This document shows, piece by piece, positions 1 to 11,443 of a stretch of DNA of 64,000 bases (position 1 is its first letter; each line of letters starts with the position of its first letter). The position numbers and the translations under genes were made by a program. The DNA comes from Polietes domitor (taxonomy: Eukaryota; Arthropoda; Insecta; Diptera; Muscidae): the NCBI GenBank assembly GCA_947397865.1, contig CANDYM010000158.1, positions 62,001-126,000 of the forward strand, in the 5' to 3' direction. The notes under the pieces are model-generated. The model was not told the DNA's origin and searched no databases. It was given only the letters and a program-made list of their open reading frames with translations.

Positions 1-475
1 TTGAAATGACTCTTCTTGAGTTTCTCTCGAAACAGGTCAAATTGACCCATGATCCTAATAAAATTCCACTGGCAATATGAATTCCCTCCAGAGTTACAAG
101 CCGAACCATAATTATCGGCGGCGGCGGCGCTGTTCAGAATGGGTCGGCTTTCGGCTGATTTGTCGGCTCGTTCTGTCATTCGATCACCCCATTTATTTGA
201 CAATTTTGGGAAAATGGAAGGAATAATTTGTATTGGTTTTTAACACCTTTTCTTTTATTCAATGTATATATAGCCAATGTTCCCATATTTTAATATTATT
301 ATCCCATACAATTATTTTCCCAAAATGTATAATATGGATAAATATTTTTGCAATTGCAGCTTTTCGTGTGAGGCATATTTGACCAGACATCTTGAATATC
401 ATAATCCTTCCAATGAATGATAATACTATACCTACTTTGACACACTAAATAAGCACAATAGAGAAGCTGTTGTTT
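1..475. other. AT-rich DNA without a recognisable gene
   Basis: No supported gene is seen. A short GC-rich run around 115-165 (GGC triplets followed by GTCGGCTTTCGGCTG) resembles the GC-rich repeat at about 1090-1220 and may be part of the same repeat family, split by the inverted-repeat element at 476-882. The rest is AT-rich filler. Confidence 0.5.
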
Positions 476-882
476 AATAAGGCTGTTTTTCTTTAAGCCG
501 GGATAAGAAGCTGCGATAACAAAAACGTTAATAAAAATTTAATTTTTTACCCAAAATAAAAAATAATTGTTGGCAACAACAATATAAATATTTGTACAAA
601 ACAAATTTTCAAAAAAAATATTTTCTGTTGACTTTTTCGGACTTATGGTCGATAACCATAAATTGGACCTACACTGGATAATTATCCATGCTAAGTCCAA
701 TATTTTTAACATAAAATATTTTTGTTAAAATTTGTTTTTATACTTTATTTTATATTTTATTGGTATTGCTGTTGGTGATAATTTTAAAAAAGAAATTTTT
801 ATTTTGAGTTAAATTTTAACTTTTTATTTGGGTTTTTCTTATCGCAGCTTAATTATCCAGTCTTAAAGAAAACAGCCTTATT
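476..882. mobile_element. Small inverted-repeat (MITE-like) element
   Basis: The left end AATAAGGCTGTTTTTCTTTA and the right end TAAAGAAAACAGCCTTATT are inverted copies. The symmetry continues inward: GAAGCTGCGATAA on the left matches TTATCGCAGCTTAA on the right. The whole 407-bp unit is AT-rich, has no coding potential and could fold back on itself. No clear target-site duplication is visible, so the superfamily is undetermined. A non-autonomous DNA transposon is the simplest reading. Confidence 0.6.
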
Positions 883-1779
883 GTTATTTATAGGAATACA
901 TGGCAATGCGACTTTCAAATCATAATACTTTCTATAGACGCCATCATATGTGGGATACTAAATTCAAAGAAAGGTCGATATATTTCACAGTAGTAGGATG
1001 TCTAAGTCGGCAGTTATATTTTCTTTTGTAATTTTAAGTGGGTTGTCTATTTTGGTAGTAAGATTTGACTGAGTTAGATTTCCGTCAAATCTCGGCGGCG
1101 TGGTTGAAGTCGATATGAGTCGATGAACTCGGCGGCGTGTTGAAGTCGTTTTGAGTCGACGAAATCGGCGACGGCGCGGATCGTGCAGATCCATGCTGCG
1201 GCGGCGGCTTAAAATCGGTCGGCTTGTATCTCTGATTATCTCAGACATTAAATTGCAACACTTTTTCGCTAAGTATAATGCTCCCATTGACAAAAAGATT
1301 AAAACTTTGATCCACTGATTTTGGTTACAAACTGTTCGTAGTAGTCCGACGAAAAAACTTTTGGATAGTTGCCCGGAATAGTGGACAATTTGAGAAAAAC
1401 TAGAAATACCTTTTTCTGTAGGATTTTTGAATGAACTCAATATTATAAGTCTCGATTCAAGAGATGGTTACGCGAAATTCTTTTCTGTTATGTTCGTTAT
1501 GATTCTGCGAGAATTACCACTACACAAAAATATGAGAAATTTTAAAGAAAAGTTAGAAAATTCGGATAAACTGCAAAAATCTTAATATTTTATGCACTTT
1601 TATGATAACCGGCGATAGGAATGACATATTTTCATGATACATTTTTGCTCGATTCATTTTACTCTTGCCTTTCCATCTCATTGAATATGGAAAATAGTAA
1701 CAAAGTATGCGTCACTGTGGATAACACATGACAACAAACTGATCGACTGTGGCCTACAACATAGACCAATCTGTTTAAT
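883..1779. other. Non-coding stretch with a GC-rich micro-repeat
   Basis: Apart from the GC-rich tandem repeat at 1093-1200, nothing recognisable is present. A 151-codon open frame on the minus strand (985-1440) runs through that repeat, giving an Arg-rich low-complexity peptide. I do not regard it as a gene. Confidence 0.4.
1093..1200. repeat. GC-rich 36-37 bp tandem repeat, about 3 copies
   Basis: The motif CGGCGGCGTGGTTGAAGTCG recurs in diverged form at 1093, 1130 and 1166, a period of 36-37 bp. It is an island of high GC in AT-rich surroundings. It is followed by GCGGATCGTGCAGATCC and a GCGGCGGCGG run. Function is unknown. Confidence 0.6.
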
Positions 1780-2753
1780 GATGCAATGATGACTAATTCG
1801 ACACTGCTCTATGCCAGGAGATATTTTCTATCGATGCAATAGATCAACTCTCATTGGGATTACACCATCACAGATGTTTTGATTCCGACAAATACCCATC
1901 TAATACGAATATTGTTTTCTGTGAATGATTTTCCATTTCCTGATCATCCAGATTTGCAACTGAAAATTTACAACAAGTCATGTGATTGATATTAGTTAAA
2001 CTTGGAATGAAAACACCCAACTATCCAATGCATTTAATTAAGAGTTGGAACGCGAAGTATAAGATATAATGAATCGCCAACAAAAATAAACTTACGACAC
2101 AGTTATCAGCTTATGAACCATTGAATGCTCCCTATGTAAATGATATTCGATCGTATTAAGTTACGTAAAAATTCACTCTCAAAATTAAATTATTTCTTGC
2201 AATTACAGGAATTGTTTTCATCGGTTCGGAGAAGTGTAAACTATACTATCGCGAACAATAAGCGTTGGGATCAAAATCGGTTTGATTGTGTTTCAATGAT
2301 TATCTTGGAAATATCGAACACATAGAATACGTGTTACCAAACAGTTTTCAAAGTTTCAAGTTTGGTTGTGTGAACGTGGTTGGTAGTCAAGATGATGTTG
2401 ATAACTCAATACATTTTTAAATTCGCTGTACTCGGATCATTTTTCAGCAACAATTCTTAAATGAAAGTATGATGCTGATAGTCGTACTATTTACTTCAAC
2501 ATGCCGAGTTTCATTCTGCCGGATCTGAAGAATAATTTTAAACACGACTTTCTGCATGAAAAACCATATTAATTCGTGAGATAATAAAACCCAGTTGGGC
2601 ACATTTGCAGCAGTAGATTTCGGAAAGAATTAATTTCCCATGTTATTTTTTGGACATTAAAATGGCATTTGAAATGTGGTTTCAAACTTCACACAACAAT
2701 CACAAATATACTCATTAAAATATCGACAGGAAGGTTTCTGTCGGGTCAGCTAG
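1780..2753 (+). mobile_element. Helitron-like non-autonomous element, copy 1
   Basis: The right end carries an imperfect hairpin (GACAGGAAGGTTTCTGTC), seven bases, then CTAG followed by T. That is the layout of a Helitron 3' terminus (hairpin just upstream of CTRR, insertion before T). A second copy with the same terminus ends at 45295. Diverged similarity between the two copies begins around 1785/43818 (GATGACTA) and includes the shared CTCATTGGGATTA stretch. No helicase or Rep protein is encoded. The 5' end, expected to start with TC, is not identified, so the left boundary is approximate. Confidence 0.5.
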
Positions 2754-5364
2754 TTTCATATATATTAGGCAATACAAAACTCCACTTTTGAAACTAGAAG
2801 CTTGCAATGATTGCGCTTTTTTCCACTCCATAATAAATTTGACACAGTCTAGTACGACATTCAACTCATAACATTGAAACTATAAAGGATATTTCATGAT
2901 GCATATCCCATACATACATATACGTTCATGTAAATGAAATTTTTTTGTTTTATTATTAAGGACAAACCTCAGCGTGAAAAATTGTTACGAATATGTGTGT
3001 GTGTGTCTGCTGTGAACATTTGCTTTGCCTCACTCGACTACGGAAGTAGTCTGTTTAGATGTTTGTATATATATGTACGCAAGTATGTTTGTTTATATGT
3101 AAGGTATATATCTTCCACTTTACAGCCTCTCATTGAAAATTATACCCAATGGTCTTGAAATGAGCCACATTTAACTTTGTGTCCTTAAGTAATATTCATC
3201 TCACTTTAACAAAATGCCTCTGGTCTTTAACTTTTTGTTCGGCTTCACGAGGAGTCATGATGTTATATTTTCTTGGTGTTGTTGTTTTATTTAGATTTCC
3301 TTAAAGATATTTGCTTTAACACTTGAATTTGTTATGGTCACTTTGTTTATATGAAGCTAAACGATTTTGTGGCAAGAGGAGACCGAGACGGACTGTGGTC
3401 TCCTTTGGGGAATTTGTATAGTCTTTTTTGCAGCTGTTTATTTTTAGCTTCCAACTGAAAGAGCATTCCGTAAAGAGTGATTTCCGTAAATATGTGGCAA
3501 TTAACATTATAATCGTTGTGATAAAAGTAGAGCTGACGGGAGCACTGATGGATATGGAAATTAGGCATTTTTAAAAATACCTTAAATTGCTGGAAATAAG
3601 TAATAATTCATTAGAAATTAAGGAACAATTCTAAAGGACATTTGAAGTAAATCCAGAGGGACATTTATAAGTGACATGTACCGATATTGTCTATAATATC
3701 TGCAGGGTTTTCTAGGCTCTGAGAGGTGAATGGCCGAATATAATGCAACATATGAATATCAAAATGTGATAGCAATATGTGGCTGTTACAGCGCTACGAT
3801 TTTAAATATACAAGCTTATTTGTATGGCAGATATAACCAAACAAAATAACCACAATCCGCTTGTTGGGAAAAATGTCATCATCATTGGAAAGCAAAAGGG
3901 CAACTTTACTGTCTACAAAGATTCCTATGCGACCCGTTGTGTCTTACGAGGAGAGTCTATTGCATGCTTCTTTAATTGTGAAGACATTCGCCTGAAATGC
4001 GTTGCAGCTGTCAGGAAGTCGGAAGGGCCATGTTATGCCAGATTTCTCTGAGAAGACAGAGGAAAAAACTCCACCAACCCTTTTGGAGCCATCTATACCT
4101 CATATCTTATTCGACATTTGGGTATCCACTTTCACACTCCATTCTTGAAGGAAATTTGTCCTCGAATGGCTTTGCGAATACTAATCATAGAAGTGCTATA
4201 GTCTGATGGTGGTCGAAGTGTGTAAGGAAAATTTTCATGAATACGGGCATGTCTGTATATTCTGTTTCTCCAAGATTTGGCTGCAGATACCCGAGCTGCT
4301 CTGTACGACGCATGATGTGCATGTCGAGAGGCTGAAGACATTTGAAATACTTATTCGAGTGTGTTCGGCGCGAATGACGAAAGGCTTATTTGTCTAAAAT
4401 ATTTTATGTATTCGTGACTTTGTTTTTCCGATGGATCCAAAAGCCAATTTAAAGTCCATTTTTGAAGTAGCGTATTTTCAGAAAGAAGAAATGACAGGTT
4501 GTTGCCAACACTTTAATATGGTAAAATATAAAAATTTGTAACAAGGTGGCAACTCGTTTTTTTCAAACCAAGTAAATACTTCTTCTCATGTTTAATTTTT
4601 GATATTTTGATAAAAAGTATTAACGAAAACACATCTGTTCTAAAACCAAAAAGCACAAACTACAAAATATTTTGTAAATTAGACAATACTAGCAAACGTA
4701 TGTAAATTAATCAAAAATTAAAAAAATAATGTTATTGTAAAATTCACTGTGTGTTTTTCATGCATGTTTACAAGTCGTTCCTTTATTTCTTAGAATAAGA
4801 CTTTGTTTATCTCGACCTATCCGATGAGCCATGTATATGAAATATTAGGAAGTGCACTTTAATATGCCGGTAGTAAACTACCAAAAATTATGAAAATTTC
4901 TGATTTAAAATTTTATTAAATACAAATGCAGATATAATAAAATTTCGGCTAGAACATGATCGAAATGCCATTGATCTTCGCGAAATTTCACAGAAGTATT
5001 TATAATTAATGTATAGCATCAATTAACAAGTAAGTAAAGGCTGAACTTAAAATTTTGCTAGACATCTTTTGTAAGCAACATGGATCCAAAAACCTACTAC
5101 ATTCAAACTGTAAGTGGTAACATACGGATTTTTCACTGTTTTTATACCTTGGTTTATGAACTATTCAAAATTACCATTCTGATGATTTTTCACTGAAATT
5201 TATATTGCAAAAAAAAAAGAACCCATAATTTCACCAATTTCAAACTCACACAGTCGCTTAAAAAGAGAACTAAGAACACTACTTTAAAGTTTCAAAAAAA
5301 TTGATTGATGTAATCATTACGAAAAAGAATTACAATTGTAAAAACTTTAAAATTTCCGACCCGG
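2754..5364. other. Non-coding AT-rich DNA
   Basis: No gene or classifiable repeat could be supported. Open frames here are short, overlap in several frames and show no recognisable domain. A TG run lies at about 2994-3008. The stretch may be unique host intergenic or intronic sequence. Confidence 0.45.
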
Positions 5365-5373
5365 CTATAACAT

Positions 5374-6855
5374 TAGAGTGGCTTCAAAATAAAAGTAGTG
5401 GATGTTCCCGACTAAAATGAAAGATTAGTTTGTTTTATGTGTTCTCCCAAAATATTTCGCGTTTATCATTGTCCATTCGTGAGCTGGACGCGTTCAAAGT
5501 AACCTCTATAAATCAGGTTTTTCTTGAATAAAATTCACGTTGAGAATTGTTTTTAGAAAAAACCAGCTAGAAATTAAAAACTGCATTTTAATGAAGAATA
5601 GAGGGTAGAATTTTAACATTTTTGTGCAATTTTTGATTAATTTTTTATAAAAACCGCAATAACTTCCATCGATTTCGATTTGTGTTTTTATTGGATCGTT
5701 GAAGAGGTATTGATGACCAATTCCAATTTTTATAACTTCCTAACCCATTAAGGACCGACAATTTTGTTCTTACTATTGGTTCACAGTGGGTTAAATGTGA
5801 TGTAAAAACTGAAATATGGGGTTATTTGCATCGTAAATACATTCTAGTCTTACAAAAAGTTAAATTTTGAAAATTAACATCTGAAATTTTGGCCTTTCAA
5901 TGCATAAATTGGGAGGAAAACTTCACATAAGATGTTACAATAAAACCGTTCTATATAATTTCCCTCCCAAGAATGAGATTATATAGAAGTGAAACTATAC
6001 GTCACTAATAGGAAAACTCGTACTCAGTTTTTTATTCCGTGATCGTTTTTCTTTTTTACAGGACTTTTAGTTTCCAAAGGATGTAAATGTTTCAATAATT
6101 TAGTTTCGTAATTTTGCGTGTCATACAATGGCGATATGGGTATCAAATGAAAGAGAAGAAAATCTGCTAAATATACTTTTAATTTCATGCGTCTATCTAT
6201 GTTAATTTAGCATTAAAAACCATTTCAATTTTTCCCCTTTCTAAAGTTTATGTAGATTATTCATGTTTTATTTTCTAAGGGAGGAAATTTGAAATGGTTG
6301 AATTTCTTTCCAAAAATTATCTTTATATAAGACTAGAATGTGTTTACGATGCAAATAACCCCATATTTCAGTTTTTACTTCACATTTAACCCACTGAGTA
6401 TTAACAGTAAGAAAAAAATTTGCTGCCCTTAATGGGTTAGCAAATTCTAAAAATTGCAATTGGTTATCAATACCTCTCCAACGAGCCCCTAAAAACATAA
6501 ATCGAACTAAAAATGTAGAAGTTATTGCGGTTTTTATAAAAAATACATCAAAAATTGCACTAAAATAAAATAAATCTGGCCTTTATATTGGGTCATATTG
6601 CAAGTTTTTAATATGGTTTGATAAGGCTCGGGTCGGATTTTAACTTCTAGCGGTTTTTTTCTCAATACCATTCTCATCGTGAATTTTATTCAAGAAAAAC
6701 CTGATTTATTGAGGTTATTTTGAACGCGCCCAGCCCACGAATGGACAATGATAAACGCGAAAAATTTTGGGAGAACACATAAAACAAACCAATCTTTCAT
6801 TTTAGTCGGAAACATCAACAAAATTTGTTCCTTCCTCACAAAAGAAGCCACTCTA
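5374..6855. mobile_element. Long-TIR foldback / Mutator-like element with 9-bp TSD
   Basis: The element starts TAGAGTGGCTTC and ends GAAGCCACTCTA. It is flanked on both sides by the same nine bases, CTATAACAT (5365-5373 and 6856-6864), a perfect target-site duplication. The two arms (about 5374-5875 and 6305-6855) are inverted copies over roughly 500 bp. Matching blocks include GGACAATGATAAACGCG near the outer ends and TACGATGCAAATAACCCCAT near the inner ends, with substitutions and small indels. The central 430 bp is AT-rich and non-coding. Very long TIRs plus a 9-bp TSD fit Mutator-like or Foldback-type elements. No transposase is encoded. Confidence 0.85.
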
Positions 6856-6864
6856 CTATAACAT

Positions 6865-7261
6865 ACTACTTGAACATTTTACAAATTGAAATTAGAAACA
6901 TTCATTTGTTTTAGTTTTTTTTTCGCTAGTATTTTTTGGTCTGTAATCAATATTTGATTTGAACTGGGATATTGTCCTGGCTCAAGACCGTTTTGCATTT
7001 AAATTTAATAGAATTCCAATTCATTTACATTTATAACTTGGCTGCAGACTACCACCATCATGATTTCATCAGGTGCCTTCTTGACTTTTCAACAACATAC
7101 CCGGCCTCTTTAAGTAAATGATTCTCACAAACGAAACGAAAGGCACAACTCACTTGGTGCGATTTTTTTAAAACGGATATTCGGTAGGTACAAGGTATAG
7201 AACAATAAAATCGGTCCAGTATATCAGGAGTTACAGGCGATTGAATGAACACACCTTTTTG
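6865..7261. other. Non-coding DNA
   Basis: Nothing recognisable beyond short random open frames. It separates the long-TIR element from the next repeat. Confidence 0.4.
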
Positions 7262-7560
7262 AAAAAGTAGTATTTTTTATACCCACACTGTACAAAGTAT
7301 GGGGTATATATCATTTGGGACAGAAAAAAGTGCATCGCATTGAAGGAGTGATTTAAGACCCCAAGTAAGTTTGCACGTTTCACGACTTTTTAAGTTGTTT
7401 GACCCATTTCCGTCCGTCTGGCTGGCTGGTGTATACGTTAACCCTCGAAAGGAGTTAAGGAATAAATTTAAACTTTGTGCATGCTAATATTTTTCACAAA
7501 CTTAATTGGGCGAAATTGCCCCTTTTATAGAAGTTACATTCACATGGTACCTCCCAAGCA
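7262..7560 (+). repeat. mini-me-like repeat, family F copy 1
   Basis: The block begins with a 'TTTTTATACCC' end, includes AGTGCATCGCATTGAAGGAG and a short GTCCGTCTGGCTGGCTG tract, and then GTTAAGGAATAAATTT. A diverged copy in the same orientation lies at 31371-31665. It resembles the short DINE/mini-me-type repeats of flies (GTCY-rich microsatellite next to conserved core). No coding potential. Confidence 0.6.
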
Positions 7561-7697
7561 AAGTGATATAAGCTTTGTTCAAAAGAAAACTGATATAACA
7601 CTCATACGGGTAGTCAAAATCATTTGCATGCGATATCGTCAACATACATACAACATTTGCTGAATAAAAAAACTGTTTACGAATAAATCATTTGAAC

Positions 7698-8584
7698 TTT
7701 TTATACCCTACACCACTTCGTGGACTAGGGTATTATAAGTAAGTTTTCCGCCAAATCTTTGTAACACCAATAAATAATCGAGTTAGACCCACCTTTTAGT
7801 ATACGGATCGGCTTAGAATCACCAGCTGAATCGATTTACCGATGTCAGTCTGTCCGTCCGTCTGCTGTCCATCTAAGTTGTTCGCACTCTACAGGTCGCA
7901 ATTGCTGTCCGATTATCATGGAATTTGGCAGAAGTTACTTTTTTTGGCCGAGGACGATCGGTATTGAATTTGGAAGAACTCGGTTCAGATTTAGATATAT
8001 CCCCCATACAAATGTCGCTCCCGATTTCACTTTTTCCGCTTTAGAAACCACATATTGTACCCGATTTTCTTTAAAATTGGCTCAACATCTTATAATCCAA
8101 CTAAAAACACCTATGGTGAAAGTGGATAAGATCGGTTCAGATTTAGATATAGTCCCCATACAAATGTCGCTCCCGATTTGACTTTTTCCGCTCTAGAAAC
8201 CACATAATAATCGGGTACATTAGATATTTAGATATAGTCCCCATACAAATGTCGCTCGCGAATGTTTAACCGATTTTGGCCAAAGTTTACATTTTATATA
8301 TCACCAATAAACGTAGATGGTGAAAGCGGGTGACATCATTACAGGATTCAATATACCGCTATACAAATGTCCTTTCAGATTTAACATTTTTACTTTATTA
8401 TTTACCATATTCATTAAATTTGAATAAAGATGAATTTATAGTACCTGTATAATTTATATGAACTACATAAAATTGTTCCCATGAAATACCTGGGTTTAGT
8501 AATCAAAGCGAGGTATATACGCAGGGAGTGGTGTAGGGTATTCTATAGTCGGCCCCGCCCGACTTTGGCTTTTTCTTACTTGTT
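7698..8584 (+). repeat. Family A repeat element, copy A1
   Basis: It starts TTTTTATACCCTACACCACT and ends with GGCCCCGCCCGACTTTGGC plus TTCTTACTTGTTT, the reverse complement of the family's AAGTAAGGAAAGGCTAAAGTCGGGC end. Inside are a GTCCGTCCGTCTG tract at about 7850 and about two 152-bp tandem units (CGGTTCAGATTTAGATAT at 7981 and 8133). It is non-coding; small open frames across it are by-products of the repeat. The layout is similar to Helentron-associated (HINE/DINE-1) elements. Confidence 0.7.
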
Positions 8585-8810
8585 TCAAATTACTTTATTT
8601 TACTTCGCATAACAAACACATTGAAATCAAGTTTTAAATAATTTATAAAAAATAAAATATGAGATCAATTAAATTTCAAAACCATTTCCAAGAATCAAAA
8701 ATAATTAAACATATATGTTTATTAGGATTGTCCACGAAAATAAATTGCTGCTGAAATCATGTTTTCCATTGTATTTTTTTTATGTTGCATTTTCGTCCAA
8801 AAATAATACC

Positions 8811-9322
8811 AGTAAGGAAAGGCTAAAGTCGGGCGGGCCGACTCTATGATACACTCCACTTTCAATCCGAATACAATTCAATTCGGTGAAAAAGTGAAAA
8901 CGGGAAAGTTTTTTGTATCCTGTAAATGTATGTATGTGTTTGACAAAAAATTTTATATCGGAAAGGACATTTGTATGAGGATATATTGAAACCTGGAACG
9001 AAATAGGTGAAATATAAAATGTATAGTTTGGCCAAAATCGGTTAAACTTATGGGAGCAACATTTGAATTTAGGCTATATTTAAATCTGAACCGATCTTAC
9101 CCACTTTCACCATAGTTTTGTTTAGTTAGATTATAAGATGTTGTGCAAAATTTAAAGAAAATCGAGCACAATATGTGGCTTTTAAAGCGGCAAAAGTCAA
9201 ATCGGGAATGACATTTGTTTGGGGCTATATCTAAATCTGAACCGATCTTACCCAATTCCTGCATAGTGTTTCTAGTTGGATTATAAGATGTTGTCCCAAA
9301 TTTAAAGAAAATCGGGTACAAT
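8811..9322 (-). repeat. Family A repeat element, copy A2, left part
   Basis: The AAGGAAAGGCTAAAGTCGGG end with its GGGCCGACT partner opens this copy, in the orientation opposite to A1. Tandem units follow (reverse-complement form GGCTATATCTAAATCTGAAC). The copy is interrupted at 9322 by a hAT-like MITE and resumes at 10197. Confidence 0.75.
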
Positions 9323-10196
9323 TAGGGTTTGGGGTCCGGGAATTCCCGAATCGTCCAAATTTTTCCGGGAATTCCCGGGAAAATTTTTTCAAATTCCGGG
9401 AAAAATAAAAAAAAATATTTTTTTGATTATGTTGATCAATAATTTAATTTTACTATATAAATTGGAATTTTTAGATGTATTTTAAATTCATATACAGAGA
9501 TCTATGATCGCAACTAATTACTGTCCATGCTTACACAATGTCAATACTTAAATTTCTTATTTTCCAAGAATAATCGACGATATAAAATGTGAAAATCTTC
9601 TTAAAGAACAATTTACTTTACATATTAAACCAGTAAGAAATGGTCTACGATTAAAATTGTTCGCCTGGAAACTTTCAAGAGAAATCTAATAGTATATTTA
9701 AATGACTCTTAGTAAGAACTAATGACTGGATTATTTCAATATTTTTATTTTGTATGAATTTATTAAATTAATACTATTTTTTTATTTTTTCCAATGTTTT
9801 TACAGTTTAGAATATTTCCCCCCCCCCCATTTTTTATAAAATATTTTCGTCTCCAGACGAAATAGGAGTTATAGGAGTTATTTGTTTCCTTAATAATTTT
9901 TAATTTTTAATGTAGTGTAGGTGCCCGTCACTTGTGCCTGCGATATAAATGTCCAATTCTGAAGTAAAATATTTGTAAAATAAAATGTAATTTGTAAAAT
10001 ATTTGGACAAAAACATTCGTTTTTAGTTTGTAATATGTCAGTATTTAAAAAACACACCAGTTATTAAGTGTTGATATTTTAAACCACATTAGACATATGT
10101 ACCTATAATAAAATACTTACCGGGATTCCCGAGAATTAAATTTTTCATTCCCGTTTTCCCGGGAAATGAAAAAAGTCCAGGAAACCCCAAACCCTA
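9323..10196. mobile_element. hAT-like MITE with 8-bp TSD
   Basis: Ends are perfect inverted repeats TAGGGTTTGGGG and CCCCAAACCCTA, flanked on both sides by GGTACAAT (9315-9322 and 10197-10204), an 8-bp target-site duplication typical of hAT elements. Subterminal runs rich in CCGGGAATTCCCG also occur at both ends. The uninterrupted host sequence can be read in another family A copy at about 32675 (CGGGTACAATATACGG), confirming the insertion. The 874 bp encode no transposase, so the element is non-autonomous. Confidence 0.88.
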
Positions 10197-11443
10197 GGTA
10201 CAATATATGGTTTTTAGAGCGCAAAATTCAAATCGGGAGCGACATTTGCATGGGGCCTATATCTAAATCTGAACCGATCTAGCCCGATTTAGCCACAGGT
10301 GTTTCTAGTTAGATTATAAGATGTTGTGCCAAATTTAAAGAAAATCGATTAGAATATGTGGCACTTAAAGCGGAAAAAGTCAAATCGGGAACGACATTTG
10401 TATGGGGGCTATATCTAAATCTGAACCGATTTGACCTATTTTCACCATAGATGTTCTTAGTTTAAATATAAGATGTTTTGACAAATCTGATACAATATGT
10501 GGTTTCTAGAGCGGAAAAAGTCAAATCGGGAGCGAAATTTGTATGGGAGCTATATATAAATCTGAACCGATCTGACCGATATTCACCATGGGTGTTTCTA
10601 GTGGAAATATAAGATGTTTTACCAAATCTGAAGACAATCTGATACATTATGTGGTTTCTAGAGCGGAAAAAGTCAAATCGGGATCGAAATTTGTATGGGA
10701 GCTATATATAAATCTGAACCGATCTGTCCGATATTCACCATGGGAGTTTCAGTGGGAATAAAAGATGTTTTACCAAATCTGAAGACAATCTGATACAATA
10801 TGTGGTTTCTAGAGCGGAAAAAGTCAAATCGGTGGCGAAATTTGTATGGGAGCTATATATAAATCTGAACCGATATGACCGATATTCACCATGGGTGTTT
10901 CTAGTGGAAATATAAGATGTTTTACCAAATCTGAAGACAATCTGATACATTATGTGGTCTCTAGAGCGGAAAAAGTCAAATCGGGAGAGAAATTTGTATG
11001 GGAGCTATATATAAATCTGAACCGATCTAACTCATTTTTACCACAGGTGTTTCTAGTTACAATATAAGATGTTTTGCCAATTTTAAAGAAAATCTGTTGT
11101 AATATGTGGCATCTAGAGTGAAAAGAGTCAAATCGGGAGTGAAATTCGTATGGGGGCTATATCTAAATCTGAACCGATTTTCTTCAAGTTAAATAGCGTT
11201 CGTCCTTATCCCGAAAAACATCGTTGTGCAAAGTTTCATTTGGTTCTGTCTACAATTGCGACCTGTATCGTGATTACAAGAATAGATGGACGGACGGACA
11301 GACAGACAGACGGACATTGCTAAATCGACTCAGAAAGTGATTCTAAGACGATCGGTATAATTAACAATGGGTCTATCTCGTTTCCTTTTGGGTGTTACAA
11401 ACAAATGCAGAAAGACATAATACTCTCGTGGAGTGTATAATAA
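10197..11443 (-). repeat. Family A copy A2, right part: 152-bp tandem array and (GACA)n
   Basis: The landmark GAACCGAT recurs at 10271, 10423, 10563, 10716, 10867, 11019 and 11171, a period of about 152 bp (one unit 140). The array is followed by the conserved tail: GTCTACAATTGCGACCTGTA, a (GACG/GACA)n microsatellite at about 11289-11318, a core with GATTCTAAGACGATCGG and the terminal CTCGTGGAGTGTATAATA. This intact tail is the empty-site equivalent of the place where the LINE inserted at 33381. Short open frames inside are repeat by-products. Confidence 0.8.

Noticed and set aside
985..1440. 151-residue open frame on the minus strand
   Set aside because: It runs through a GC-rich 36-bp tandem repeat, giving a repetitive Arg/Thr-rich peptide with no recognisable domain.
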